Shown: in pieces, positions 48,963 through 58,499 of the stretch | How the letters are laid out: the number at the start of each line of letters is the position of its first letter | Position numbering within the stretch: position 1 is the stretch's first letter | Assembly (NCBI GenBank): GCA_905479195.1 | Contig: CAJQLO010000001.1 | Location: forward strand, 556,694 to 620,693 | Source: an uncultured Gammaproteobacteria bacterium | Lineage (GTDB): Bacteria; Pseudomonadota; Gammaproteobacteria; GCA-002705445; GCA-002716945 | Length of the DNA: 64,000 nucleotides | Direction of reading: 5' to 3' | The notes under the pieces: model-generated | The model's input: the letters and a program-made list of their open reading frames with translations, nothing else | What the model was told of the DNA's origin: nothing | The model's database searches: none | Made by a program: the position numbers and the translations under genes

Positions 48963-50888
48963 TTAGTTAATCTTCACAACATTATTATTAATATATGGCT
49001 CATATCCGTCAACAGCTTCATATAGTATTTTTTGTATAGAGCTAGTTGAAGACTGAGAACTCAACTCCTTAAACTGTTCTAAAAAGTAGGTGATTTTTTC
49101 ATATGAGAGTTTCTCTTCGTTAGCTCTCATAATATGTGTATGAATAGTTTTATTTACAGTCTCGCCAATTAATAATTCCTCATATAGTTTTTCACCGTCC
49201 CTTAGTCCAGTAAAGATTATTTCTATATTACCGTCTGGGTTATCATGACTCTTTATTTCATTACCACTCAATCTAATCATTTCTTTTGCTAAGTCTAGAA
49301 CATATATTGGCTCTCCCATTTCAAGAAGAAAAACGTCCCCGCCTTCACTTAAGGATCCAGCCTGAATCACAAGCTCGGTTGCTTCCGTTATTGTCATGAA
49401 ATAACGAATAACTTTCGAGTCAGTAACTGTAACAGGTCCGCCAGAATCTATTTGTTTTCTAAATAAGGGGATCACAGAGCCAGAAGTATCTAGCACGTTT
49501 CCAAATCTCACCATGCAAAATTTAGTTTTACATTTATTGGAGGGCATACTATCAACTAAGTCCTGGAGTGATTGTAGTATAAGTTCCGCAAATCTTTTTG
49601 TTGCCCCCATCACGTTAGTTGGCCGTACTGCTTTATCGCTAGAGATTAAAACAAAATTAGAAACATTGTTTTTATATGCTGCATCAGCCACTGTATAAGT
49701 TCCAAATATATTCGTTCGAATTGCTGCTAACGGGTTATGCTCTACTAACGGCACATGCTTATGCGCCGCAGCATGATAAACAGTGTCAATATCTTCTTTT
49801 TTAAAAATATTATTTATGAAGTCTGAGTCAGATACAGAGCCAAGGTACGAGCTAACTGGAACTGTGCATTTATTTTTTAACCTGTAATCTGCTAAATTTT
49901 GATCAATGTCATACAGAAAGAATTCAGACTGCTCAACTAAGACTAATTTTTTTGGGTTAAGTTTAATAATTTGTCTGCAAATTTCAGAACCTATTGAGCC
50001 ACCACAACCTGTAATAAGAACAACTTTGTTCTCAATACAAGAGTTAAGCAGGTATGCGTCTGGTTCAACTGTATCTCTTCCCAATAAATCTTCTATGTTA
50101 ATTTTTTTCAGATCATCTAGTTTTAGATTACCCTGAGTTAACTGCCCAATTTCCGGAATTTTAACAAGCTTTACAGGATATTTTTCTAATTCTTGTATTA
50201 ATTCTCTTAAGAGTGATTTAGATTTTTTTGGAAGAATAATTATGATCTCTTCTATGTTTTTCTTAGGTATAATTTTCTTTAAATCTTTTTTTAAATATAT
50301 AGGAATCTCGCTTATTTTTGTTTTCTTAAGTTTATTATTCTCACTTATTACCCCAACTGTATTTGATAGCAGATCATTTTTTAATAACTCAATCATTCTA
50401 CTTGCTGAATTAATATCACCATATATGAGAATATTTTTTCTTTGCCCCAATAGTTTTGGTAACAAGAAAGCTCTGGCAGAAAATCTTGTTATAAATACAA
50501 ACATTGTCGATAGTAAAATATAACTTATGGATGCAGTTCTAGGTATAGGATAATTTAAAGCATAAACTATGAGTGACCATATTATGCCAGCGGTCACACA
50601 AGCCTTCGCAATCTTCACATAAGTCTCAAGAGTTATGTAACGTGTTATAGATCTATAGAGCCTAGAAAAAATTAAAATTGGTATTGTAATTATTGTAGTA
50701 AGAATGAAAACTTCAAAAAGTTCAGATGGCTGAGCTTTTGTTAATTCATAACCATCCATCGGAATAAAAAATTGATCTGATCTTATAATTAAGGCTATCC
50801 ATAAAGCTGCCCATAGACTTACAACATCAATCAGAATAAGTAGTACTCTTTTTAAGTTTCTAGGTAATGTAATGAGAGTATCTTTCAA
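48963..50888 (-). CDS. membrane-bound UDP-sugar 4,6-dehydratase (PglF/WbpM/CapD family)
   Basis: 641 residues. Four N-terminal membrane helices (residues 1-135), then two Rossmann domains. The second holds VVLITGCGGSIGSEICRQI, TVYHAAAHKHVPLVEHNPLA, FVLISSDKAVRPTNVMGATK (family catalytic segment, M replacing the SDR tyrosine) and FCMVRFGNVLDTSGSVIPLF. Related enzymes make UDP-4-keto-6-deoxy-GlcNAc for QuiNAc or bacillosamine sugars. It overlaps the lipid-carrier transferase by 4 bp. Confidence 0.92.
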   Translation of the reverse strand: MKDTLITLPRNLKRVLLILIDVVSLWAALWIALIIRSDQFFIPMDGYELTKAQPSELFEVFILTTIITIPILIFSRLYRSITRYITLETYVKIAKACVTAGIIWSLIVYALNYPIPRTASISYILLSTMFVFITRFSARAFLLPKLLGQRKNILIYGDINSASRMIELLKNDLLSNTVGVISENNKLKKTKISEIPIYLKKDLKKIIPKKNIEEIIIILPKKSKSLLRELIQELEKYPVKLVKIPEIGQLTQGNLKLDDLKKINIEDLLGRDTVEPDAYLLNSCIENKVVLITGCGGSIGSEICRQIIKLNPKKLVLVEQSEFFLYDIDQNLADYRLKNKCTVPVSSYLGSVSDSDFINNIFKKEDIDTVYHAAAHKHVPLVEHNPLAAIRTNIFGTYTVADAAYKNNVSNFVLISSDKAVRPTNVMGATKRFAELILQSLQDLVDSMPSNKCKTKFCMVRFGNVLDTSGSVIPLFRKQIDSGGPVTVTDSKVIRYFMTITEATELVIQAGSLSEGGDVFLLEMGEPIYVLDLAKEMIRLSGNEIKSHDNPDGNIEIIFTGLRDGEKLYEELLIGETVNKTIHTHIMRANEEKLSYEKITYFLEQFKELSSQSSTSSIQKILYEAVDGYEPYINNNVVKIN

Positions 50889-51880
50889 TTTTCTTCAATC
50901 CCTGTTTTATTTTTATAACACCATACTATGTAAGGAGTATAACTTAGAAATAGGCATAATACACCATAGCCAGTATTGATTGTAGATATTATAGCTAATG
51001 GAAGACACCATAAAATGTTATACATCATTATGGGGATCAATGCCTTGGTATGATTTTTATATTTAAGCGCTAATTTTTGGTAGTTATGAGCACGATGAGC
51101 TACACCAAAGACATGTTTTATGCTTGTAATTAAAGCAATTTTTAATACTTTATTCTTATCATATAAAACTATGAACTTATCAAAAAATCTACGGATTATT
51201 ACATATGCAGTATCAGCTACACTTGCTGTAACCAGTATCAAAGATGTCAAAATACTAACTTCAGATAAGAGATGCAAGCCAATCATTAGAATGGAAATGT
51301 ATGTTCCCAGAAAATAGCTTCCAGCATTACCTAGAAACAGTTTAGCTGGATGATAGTTAAAGAGTATGAATACTGATAAAACACTAATCATTATTTGGAT
51401 GCTTGGTAACCATGGTGAATTCGCATTCAGAAGAGCTAATAGGACAATTAGATAAAATAAAGACTGTGCAGTAAGCATCAAATCTATTCCGTCCATGAAG
51501 TTATAAGCATTTATGAAATATGTCATAAAAATTATAGCTATAAAAAATAATATTGGGTGAAAACTTAAGCCGCCAATCATATATATTGATATTGTCGATA
51601 TTAGTATCTGAATAATAAATCGTATTGATCTTGAAATTTTTCCTTTATCATCTAGAAAACCTATGATCAATATGGCAGCAAGTATTATTAGGAGAGAAGA
51701 TATATTTTGTGTTTCAAAAATTAATGCTACTGAAAAACCAGAAAATAAAGCAATTCCAGCAGACGATGGAATATCTTTAACATGTAATCCACGCTTACTA
51801 GGTTTAGCTAATTCAAATGGCTTGAATGTCAGCAATAAACAACCAAAAAAAGCTATCAAAGAAGATATAAGATATATCAT
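50885..51880 (-). CDS. undecaprenyl-phosphate sugar-1-phosphate transferase (WecA/WbpL-like, GT4-MraY superfamily)
   Basis: 331-residue polytopic enzyme with ~10 helices. Conserved cytoplasmic motifs: HVKDIPSSAGIALFSG, IIGFLDDKGKISRSIRF, FINAYNFMDGIDLM and FLGNAGSYFLGTYISI, then HVFGVAHRAHNYQKLALK. Puts the first sugar on the lipid carrier, probably the product of the adjacent dehydratase/reductase. Coupling to the CapD-like gene is typical of wbpL-wbpM pairs. Confidence 0.92.
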   Translation of the reverse strand: MIYLISSLIAFFGCLLLTFKPFELAKPSKRGLHVKDIPSSAGIALFSGFSVALIFETQNISSLLIILAAILIIGFLDDKGKISRSIRFIIQILISTISIYMIGGLSFHPILFFIAIIFMTYFINAYNFMDGIDLMLTAQSLFYLIVLLALLNANSPWLPSIQIMISVLSVFILFNYHPAKLFLGNAGSYFLGTYISILMIGLHLLSEVSILTSLILVTASVADTAYVIIRRFFDKFIVLYDKNKVLKIALITSIKHVFGVAHRAHNYQKLALKYKNHTKALIPIMMYNILWCLPLAIISTINTGYGVLCLFLSYTPYIVWCYKNKTGIEEN

Positions 51881-51906
51881 TTATATAAGACTATGCTCAT
51901 TGCTGA

Positions 51907-52887
51907 TTAATTTAAATACCACTTTATAGTTTTCTCTAACCCCTTTTGCAAAGACACTTTAGATTTCCAATTAGCTTCTTTCTCGATTTTGGATACTATT
52001 GAGTAGTTTTTTTTCATATCCCCTACTCTTTCTTTAGTATATTTTATTGAAATATCTTTCTTATTATATTTTAAGAATAATTTTTTGAGATCAGAGACCA
52101 AAACATTAAGAGACGTTTCTTTTCCTGTAGCAACATGGTAGACCTGTAAGCTCTTTTTAAGTTTTAAGCATTTATAAATTGCGTTACATATATCGTCAAC
52201 ATGAATATAATCTCTTGTTATCTTTCCATCTCCATTTATAACAACTGATTTATTATTTATAATATTTTTAATAAACTTCGAAACTACACTCTCTTTGTGT
52301 TTTGAAAAATTACCATAAACATTACTAAACCTTAAAATTGTGGTATTTAGTTTAAAAACATTATTGTATGTTTCACAAAATGTTTCGATGCTAAGTTTAG
52401 ATGACCCATATGGAGATATGGGTTTTCTTGGTAAATTTTCATGATGAGGCGGCTTAATGTCACCAAATACAGCACAACTAGAAGCGAATAAAAACCTTTT
52501 TACCTTATTTATTCTTGAGGCCTCTATATAATTAAAAGTTGATTTTACATTAATATCAAATGCTTCCTGTGGTTTTTTAATTGATATGTCTACACCTGAT
52601 TCTGCGGCCAAATGTACAACGTAATCAATTCCTTTTGTTAGTTTAATTGCTAATTTCCAATCGTTTGTGTCAGCTCTAATTATATCTATTCTAGATCTAG
52701 ACTGCCCATAACTCTTACTAGAAGCATAATATTTAAATTTAATGTCTTTGTTTAAATTAGAGAGGTCTGATTTACTGAAGTTATCTATAATGATTATTTT
52801 TTGAACAGTTTTCTTTTTAACAAGATTATTAAGTAAATTACTTCCTATGAAACCCAGTCCACCTGTGATTAGTATTTTCATTTCCAT
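51907..52887 (-). CDS. NAD-dependent sugar 4-epimerase/reductase
   Basis: 326-residue extended SDR. ITGGLGFIGSNLLNNLVKK, YVVHLAAESGVDISIKKP, FLFASSCAVFGDIKPPHHE and YGSSKLSIETFCETY (Y-x3-K) are all present; LRFSNVYG and GKITRDYIHVDDIC complete a GalE/WbpP-like architecture. It likely reduces or epimerises the UDP-sugar used by the transferase next door. Start ATG 52887 or 52881; the start overlaps the sqdB-like gene by 10 bp. Confidence 0.88.
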   Translation of the reverse strand: MEMKILITGGLGFIGSNLLNNLVKKKTVQKIIIIDNFSKSDLSNLNKDIKFKYYASSKSYGQSRSRIDIIRADTNDWKLAIKLTKGIDYVVHLAAESGVDISIKKPQEAFDINVKSTFNYIEASRINKVKRFLFASSCAVFGDIKPPHHENLPRKPISPYGSSKLSIETFCETYNNVFKLNTTILRFSNVYGNFSKHKESVVSKFIKNIINNKSVVINGDGKITRDYIHVDDICNAIYKCLKLKKSLQVYHVATGKETSLNVLVSDLKKLFLKYNKKDISIKYTKERVGDMKKNYSIVSKIEKEANWKSKVSLQKGLEKTIKWYLN

Positions 52888-54023
52888 GTGCTCTTTGGGC
52901 TAATTATTTTATTATTGATATGTTTTTTATTGCTTATGACATATTGTGCCATTTCAATAATAACTTTATCTGTTAAGAGTGTTGGTTTGAGGCCTAGTTT
53001 TTTCATTCCAGTATTTTTCGCATTATAATAGTGTTTTTCTTTTTCAATTCTTGGGTTTTTAATAGCTTTAATTTTAACATTTAATTCTATTTTTTTAAGT
53101 GCTGATGCAACTTTATTGGCTAATTCTTTAACAGAAAACTGTTCTGTGAATTGATTGAAGATGTTCAACACCCCTTTTTTTGGTGGATTTTTTAAAGCAA
53201 GCTTAATGCACTGAATTGTATCTCGGATATTGAGATATCCTCTTATTTGATTACCTGAACCATAAACAGTCAGAGGTACATTAGCCACAGATTGTACAAT
53301 AAATCTATTTAAGACCGTGCCAAACATATCGTCATACGCAAAAGTTGGCTCCAATTTATTTTCTTTGGAAAAATCATTTGCATATACACCATAGACGGGA
53401 CCTTGCATTAAATCCGTTGCCCTTAAACTATATAGACGTAAATAGAACCAAATTAAATCTGTATCCATAATTTTGGAAGTATGATAGAGGCTAGATGCCT
53501 GTCTTGGGTACAAAAATTTTTGATTTCTTCCTTGATGTTTAACATTAAGCCATCCTTCTTCAATGTTAATATTTGGAGTCCCATACTCACCCATTGTCCC
53601 AAGTTTAACGATATGACAGTTTGGCCGATGTGTTTTTACGTTCCATACTAAATTATATGTACTCTGTATATTATTTTGTAATGTTTTCCAGCCCTCTTTA
53701 GCTCCAAGCATAGAGTAAGGGGCAGATGGTAATTCTGCAAAATGTATTACCGCATCAGGTTTAAATTTCTTAAAAGCATCAGAAAATTTATTGAAGTTAG
53801 AACAATCTATATTTTTAAATGATACTTTTTTATTAATCTTTTTTAATATCTTTATTTTACTTTCAATTTTCTTATTTAATATTAACGGTGCTCTATTATT
53901 TTCACTCATAATAGATCTTTTTGCATAATTATCAATTAACAATAGTTCATGCTTATCTAGCGCTAAATCTACCGAGGTAGGCCAACCCAGATAACCATCT
54001 GCTCCTAATACTAATATTTTCAT
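52878..54023 (-). CDS. UDP-sulfoquinovose synthase-like protein (SqdB/SQD1/Agl3 family)
   Basis: 381 residues. It matches SQD1-type enzymes, which combine UDP-glucose and sulfite to UDP-sulfoquinovose. GADGYLGWPT (7-16) is the family glycine motif; FAELPSAPYSM, T143 in TMGEYGTP, Y180 and K184 in LYHTSK, DLMQGPVYGV and SGNQIRGYLNIRDTIQC are all conserved. T, Y and K align to the SQD1 catalytic triad with a constant offset. Its location among O-antigen genes suggests a glycan role rather than a sulfolipid. Confidence 0.87.
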   Translation of the reverse strand: MKILVLGADGYLGWPTSVDLALDKHELLLIDNYAKRSIMSENNRAPLILNKKIESKIKILKKINKKVSFKNIDCSNFNKFSDAFKKFKPDAVIHFAELPSAPYSMLGAKEGWKTLQNNIQSTYNLVWNVKTHRPNCHIVKLGTMGEYGTPNINIEEGWLNVKHQGRNQKFLYPRQASSLYHTSKIMDTDLIWFYLRLYSLRATDLMQGPVYGVYANDFSKENKLEPTFAYDDMFGTVLNRFIVQSVANVPLTVYGSGNQIRGYLNIRDTIQCIKLALKNPPKKGVLNIFNQFTEQFSVKELANKVASALKKIELNVKIKAIKNPRIEKEKHYYNAKNTGMKKLGLKPTLLTDKVIIEMAQYVISNKKHINNKIISPKSTWK

Positions 54024-54038
54024 ATTATTAAACTAATC

Positions 54039-54263
54039 TTAAAAATCTTTATAGTCATACTTTTCTAGAAAATCCTTATACCAATTAAATTTATGTTTTA
54101 AGCCATCATCAATACTATGTCTTGGTTTCCAGCCAAAATACTTATTTAGTTTATCATATGTCATAAATTGATGCTCAATCTCTCCCGCCAATTTTTTATA
54201 GATACTTTCATATAAATCTTGGTTTCCAGTTAAGTCGCATAACTTAATTATTACTATTGCCAA
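54039..54263 (-). pseudogene. C-terminal stump of a sugar-nucleotide epimerase
   Basis: A 74-residue frame resembling only the end of extended SDR epimerases: CDLTGNQDLY, GEIEHQFMTYDKLNKYFGWK and IDDGLKHKFNWYKDFL. No Rossmann cofactor motif or YxxxK. Its first codons overlap the end of the glycosyltransferase in another frame (starting at a TTG at 54263), indicating that the 5' part was deleted. Its C-terminus is paralogous to the stump at 55193-55453. Confidence 0.7.
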
Positions 54264-55200
54264 ATAATCGATCCATATAACCTAATAAATAGCCACACAA
54301 TCTACCAATGTCAATCACCATGCCAACAAATGGTAACAATAAAAAAATTCTTTTCATACTTTTCATAATTGATATTTTGTCATTTGACTTATATAACGGC
54401 AAAAAATATCCACGTATAATAAAATAAAATAAAAGAATCACATAGCCATAAAATATAGAACTAATAGATACTGAGACTAGTAATAGTGCCAAAAATATAT
54501 AAAAAATTGGCGTATAGTATTTCTCAACTTTGACTGCTGGCTTTGAATACAATATCATTTTTCTGAACAAATTAATAATTGATTCAGAGAAGTTTATCCC
54601 AATATATGAAACATTATTAGTATCTGGGGTTATTCTATAAATATTCTTATCACGAGTTTTCTTTTGCCATGCCCTGTCATATGTTGCACGCAAATCAAGA
54701 AATAGCCCTGTGGAATCAAACACAGCTCTATTAACTATTGATCCAGGAATGCAGACTCTATTTGTACCAACTCCGTAGGTATGTGCTACTGCACACATAT
54801 CAAAGACAGTGTATCCATGAAGTCTACAAACGCCAGACACAATATTCGGCTTAAAGTCATATTTTTCTAATTGCCTTACTAGCTCTTCAAGCCAATTATC
54901 GCTGAAGACTAACCCACAATCCATAAATGCAATCCACTCATAATTTGAATTTTTTATCCCTATGTTTTTTGAATAGGACGGAGTCGCACTATCAGAGTTG
55001 ATATTTAAATATCTAACTTTATTGTTCTCTACTTGACTCTCGATCCACAAATCAATAATCCCACTACTACTATCTGTCGAAGAAGAATTTACAAAAATGA
55101 CTTCTTTTGGCTTATACGACTGCCTCCCAATAAGGTTAAGTGTTGTTGCTATTGTTGAGCTTTCATTATAGTAAGGAATAACTACAGAGATATTAATCAT
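54244..55200 (-). CDS. glycosyltransferase family 2 protein with C-terminal membrane helices
   Basis: 318 residues. GT-A domain (1-200): ISVVIPYYNESSTIATTLNL, EVIFVNSSSTDSS, SKNIGIKNSNYEWIAFMDCG. The DxD-like position is DCG rather than DDD/DSD. Two or three helices follow (FYIFLALLLVSVSISSIFYG, VILLFYFIIRGY). Flanked by epimerase relics on both sides; the start overlaps the upstream stump by 8 bp. Sugar unknown. Confidence 0.87.
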   Translation of the reverse strand: MINISVVIPYYNESSTIATTLNLIGRQSYKPKEVIFVNSSSTDSSSGIIDLWIESQVENNKVRYLNINSDSATPSYSKNIGIKNSNYEWIAFMDCGLVFSDNWLEELVRQLEKYDFKPNIVSGVCRLHGYTVFDMCAVAHTYGVGTNRVCIPGSIVNRAVFDSTGLFLDLRATYDRAWQKKTRDKNIYRITPDTNNVSYIGINFSESIINLFRKMILYSKPAVKVEKYYTPIFYIFLALLLVSVSISSIFYGYVILLFYFIIRGYFLPLYKSNDKISIMKSMKRIFLLLPFVGMVIDIGRLCGYLLGYMDRLFGNSNN

Positions 55201-55453
55201 AACGATTCTCTAGATAGCCTTTATACCAGACTATCAAATTTCTTATACCGCTATCTAAACTTATAGATGGTGACCATCCAAATCTATCGGTAACCTTGTC
55301 ATGTGACATAAACTGTACATCAATCTCTCCAATGGTCTCCTTTTTTGACAGATTTCCTCCAATAAAGCCATTCACTCCTATTATAAGGACTGTTTTATTC
55401 TTCCAATATAATGGATTAGAATACTTTTTTGATATTTCTTTCTGCATATTCAA
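55193..55453 (-). pseudogene. internally deleted sugar-nucleotide epimerase (N- and C-terminal ends only)
   Basis: An 86-residue frame joins an SDR start, YWKNKTVLIIGVNGFIGGNL with the Rossmann glycines, directly to an epimerase end, GEIDVQFMSHDKVTDRFGW and SLDSGIRNLIVWYKGYLE. About 200 catalytic residues are missing in frame. The 5' end overlaps the nucleotidyltransferase by 38 bp and the 3' end overlaps the GT2 start by 8 bp, so normal coupling was kept. Not expected to be enzymatically active. Confidence 0.8.
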
Positions 55454-56096
55454 GCTCTGACATAGTATTTACTGTAATATGTATTTTCTTATGTTTGTAG
55501 CATCTAAGCAAACCTTCGGATACTAGCGTATTAAAAACATCTACTAAACTTTTAGAGTTTTTAAAAATACCAAAATTATTTTTTGGAAAGATGCAGTATC
55601 CTATATTCATTACTTCATCTAAAACTGGTTTTTCCTCAAACTTTAACACGATATCTTTAGGTCCAGTTTTTAAGACCCCAAAGGGTATAGATATTGGGTA
55701 GGATGTTATTGTAACTCCATCTGATACTTTTTGATGAAAGTCAATTAATTCGTTAATATTGATATCACAAATTGTATCACCATAACATAAAATAAAATCT
55801 TTACTCACTTTAGGAATACAATCCCTGACTCTATCAATAATAGCGGCATCACCAGAGTTAACTATACAATAGTCAATATTTAAAAAATTTTCAGACATAA
55901 AACTCTCTATCATGCTGGATTTATAACCCGAGGCAATAATAATTTTATTGACTCCATATTTTAAAAGATGGCTGATGATATAATACAAGATTGGCTTACC
56001 ATTGATTTCTATTAGTGATTTAGGCATATCTTCAGTTAAAGGTCTTAATCGCATGCCTTTTCCGCCGCATAAAATTATTGCGGATAAATTATTCAT
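55416..56096 (-). CDS. sugar-1-phosphate nucleotidyltransferase
   Basis: 226-residue nucleotidyltransferase with AIILCGGKGMRLRPLTEDMP (consensus GGxGxRLxPLT), KSLIEINGKPILYYIISHLL, FILCYGDTICDININELID and KFEEKPVLDEVMNIGYCIF. It is of the RfbF/RmlA style, so a CDP-, UDP- or GDP-sugar could be made. The gene it normally serves, the adjacent epimerase, is a stump, so its present product is unclear. Confidence 0.87.
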   Translation of the reverse strand: MNNLSAIILCGGKGMRLRPLTEDMPKSLIEINGKPILYYIISHLLKYGVNKIIIASGYKSSMIESFMSENFLNIDYCIVNSGDAAIIDRVRDCIPKVSKDFILCYGDTICDININELIDFHQKVSDGVTITSYPISIPFGVLKTGPKDIVLKFEEKPVLDEVMNIGYCIFPKNNFGIFKNSKSLVDVFNTLVSEGLLRCYKHKKIHITVNTMSELEYAERNIKKVF

Positions 56097-57436
56097 CTAT
56101 TTTGTTCCCCTTTAAAATATAATGAGTATATGCTATATCCAACAAGCATCATAAGAATAAAAAAGTTAGTAGGAGCATAATGTAGCGTTGCAATCAAAAA
56201 TGCATTCAACACAAGAACATGATGCATATTATATGAATATATTTTTTTTATCGGGATAATAAAAAAAATAGTTATTAAAAGAATAGTTCCAAGGCCGCCA
56301 AACTGTTCAATGAAATTTAAAATATAAAAGTCAGAATTTTTCAATGCAAATTCTTTAGCAAAAACTCCATAATTATGAATTTGAACAAGATCATAATGTC
56401 TAATACTCATTTCATACATCATCCCTTTCCCAAACAGCATGTTCAGTGGATTCTCAGAAAAATAAGAAATTACCAGACTTAAGGGTCCAGCGTTAAGTGT
56501 CATATGTGATACAGGATCAATAATATTTGATATCAATAAATAATATCCATAAATTTGATGAACAAATAAATCAAAAGAACTTAGATCGCTATATTCATCT
56601 AAATGTACCATGCTAAAGACGTACTCTAACCGATTCAACACGATAAATATAAAAACAACGCTAAGAAGAGCTCCAATTCCCGCCAATAAATATTTTTTTG
56701 AATATATTAAATATAATCCAGTGACAGCTATCATTACTCCATAAGCTGTAGTAGAAGTACTCATGAAAACTGCTAATAGGCCTAAAATAGACCATTTATA
56801 TTGCTTGTAATGAAACATATATATCACGCCAATTACATGTAAAATACCTAACATATGAGGGCTACCAATTAGACCAAAAGGCCTATACATTCCAAGTCTA
56901 GTTGAATAAGCGTTAGGTATCTCGTGTATCACTCCCTGCATGTAGGTGATAAAAAAGTCTCTATATCCTAGCAATGATACAACCTGCTCAAATATTGTAT
57001 AAATAATTGCAATTTTAAGAACAAAAATTAAGAAATATTCAAATTTTTCCTGATTATTATTATTTATGAAAAAATAAAGAAGCGGGAAAAGAAACGTAAT
57101 AGAAGAATTTTTAAACTCATATAGACCAACTAGAATAAAGCTATAAGCCCTGACATCATATTCAAATGATCTGGTAATTGTTGCAATTAACATATGCATG
57201 ATTAAGTAAGCTAAAAATGATAAATAAAAATATCCTGAGTAATCAAGTTGGAAGTATTTCTTTCTATCAACATAATAGAGCAATGATAAAACAAAAAGGA
57301 TGGAAAGAAAGAGTAATTCTATAAGCCCATAAAATGAACCAAGAAAAGCTCGTAATATTACATGAACTGACATAACAAGTATTATTGATTGCGCTAGTAA
57401 CCTAATATTAATGTTGATAGCAGTCATGAAAGCCAC
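56093..57436 (-). CDS. O-antigen polymerase-like membrane protein (Wzy-type)
   Basis: 447 residues with about 10-12 membrane helices and a large loop (about residues 265-360). The position in a glycan cluster and topology suggest a Wzy polymerase or O-antigen ligase-like protein; no conserved family motif is certain, as usual for this diverse group. It overlaps the nucleotidyltransferase start by 4 bp. Confidence 0.65.
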   Translation of the reverse strand: MAFMTAININIRLLAQSIILVMSVHVILRAFLGSFYGLIELLFLSILFVLSLLYYVDRKKYFQLDYSGYFYLSFLAYLIMHMLIATITRSFEYDVRAYSFILVGLYEFKNSSITFLFPLLYFFINNNNQEKFEYFLIFVLKIAIIYTIFEQVVSLLGYRDFFITYMQGVIHEIPNAYSTRLGMYRPFGLIGSPHMLGILHVIGVIYMFHYKQYKWSILGLLAVFMSTSTTAYGVMIAVTGLYLIYSKKYLLAGIGALLSVVFIFIVLNRLEYVFSMVHLDEYSDLSSFDLFVHQIYGYYLLISNIIDPVSHMTLNAGPLSLVISYFSENPLNMLFGKGMMYEMSIRHYDLVQIHNYGVFAKEFALKNSDFYILNFIEQFGGLGTILLITIFFIIPIKKIYSYNMHHVLVLNAFLIATLHYAPTNFFILMMLVGYSIYSLYFKGEQNR

Positions 57437-57452
57437 TTATTATTATTTATCT

Positions 57453-58484
57453 TCATATTAATTGACTTTTCTTTAATAAATGCTGCTCAGTAACAGGGAA
57501 TAAAAGCACATTACGCAAACCCCTTGGTATATCTTTTGTTAGTATCTCATCTGGGAAATTAGGCCATTTAATAATATTAATATTTTTCTTACGCCCCCAG
57601 TCAACCCATTTATTAGCTTCCTTAGAATTATTTGCTTTACATGGAAAGGCATATGGTGAAATATTTTTATCAAGATGAAGTGTCGGAAAAAAAGTTAAAT
57701 CAGAATCTGCTAGAAAATCATGCCATATTTCATAGTTTCTGGATCTCAATAGTCGAATCTCTTTTCCATCAAACATATCATTCTTAATTATTTTATATGA
57801 AAAGTAATCAATATAAGGATATTCTTCTTTATAACTATTAGTCTTAATAGTTAAATTTTTCAAACTCAATTTATTTTTAAGTCCCCTCAATGAATAAGTG
57901 ATTTCAGAAAAACTTGGAATGGTAATCTTATATCCTGCAGCTAAATTTATTTCTGAGTTGTTTGATTTCAATACTGATCCTGACAATAGCGGCAGTACTT
58001 TTCGAAGACTATTAAAGGAGATGTCACCTAAATTTCCTAGCAACTCATCATTTCTCTTACTATATAAGGCGTGACAGTTATCCTCTATCACTAAACAATC
58101 ATAATTTTTTTTCAACTTATTAACTAAGTCCCAGTCTGCCGGGAACCCAAAATAATTTACAACCAATATTACCGACTTGTCTGATAATTTTTTTTTAAAA
58201 TCATCAGTAATGGTCATATTTAAATTTAAGTCAATATCATAATAATTTATTTTTAATTCAAGACTTCTAACAACCTCCGTTACCTCGTTACAAATAAATT
58301 TAGGAATATAGATATTAGTAATTTTTTTTTGTGATGTTAATGATTTTAACCCAGAAGATAATGCCGCACTACCAGATTGATAAAAATTAGTATCTTTTTC
58401 TGATTTTTTTGAAAAAAATGCATTAATTAAATTCTTATAAGAGAATATGGGTTGAATTGTATATTTCTGATTAATTTTATTCAC
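57453..58484 (-). CDS. DegT/DnrJ/EryC1-like PLP-dependent protein (divergent)
   Basis: 343 residues with fold type I aminotransferase hallmarks. Likely PLP phosphate loop GSAALSSGL (38-46), D135 in VIEDNCHALY that contacts the pyridine nitrogen, and the Schiff-base lysine K162 in FNSLRKVLPLLSG. The sequence is very divergent from LegC/PseC/WecE enzymes. It may aminate a keto-sugar; substrate unknown. It lies between the Wzy-like gene and the PtmA-like gene. Confidence 0.7.
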   Translation of the reverse strand: MNKINQKYTIQPIFSYKNLINAFFSKKSEKDTNFYQSGSAALSSGLKSLTSQKKITNIYIPKFICNEVTEVVRSLELKINYYDIDLNLNMTITDDFKKKLSDKSVILVVNYFGFPADWDLVNKLKKNYDCLVIEDNCHALYSKRNDELLGNLGDISFNSLRKVLPLLSGSVLKSNNSEINLAAGYKITIPSFSEITYSLRGLKNKLSLKNLTIKTNSYKEEYPYIDYFSYKIIKNDMFDGKEIRLLRSRNYEIWHDFLADSDLTFFPTLHLDKNISPYAFPCKANNSKEANKWVDWGRKKNINIIKWPNFPDEILTKDIPRGLRNVLLFPVTEQHLLKKSQLI

Positions 58485-58499
58485 AGTTATAAAAAGTTA

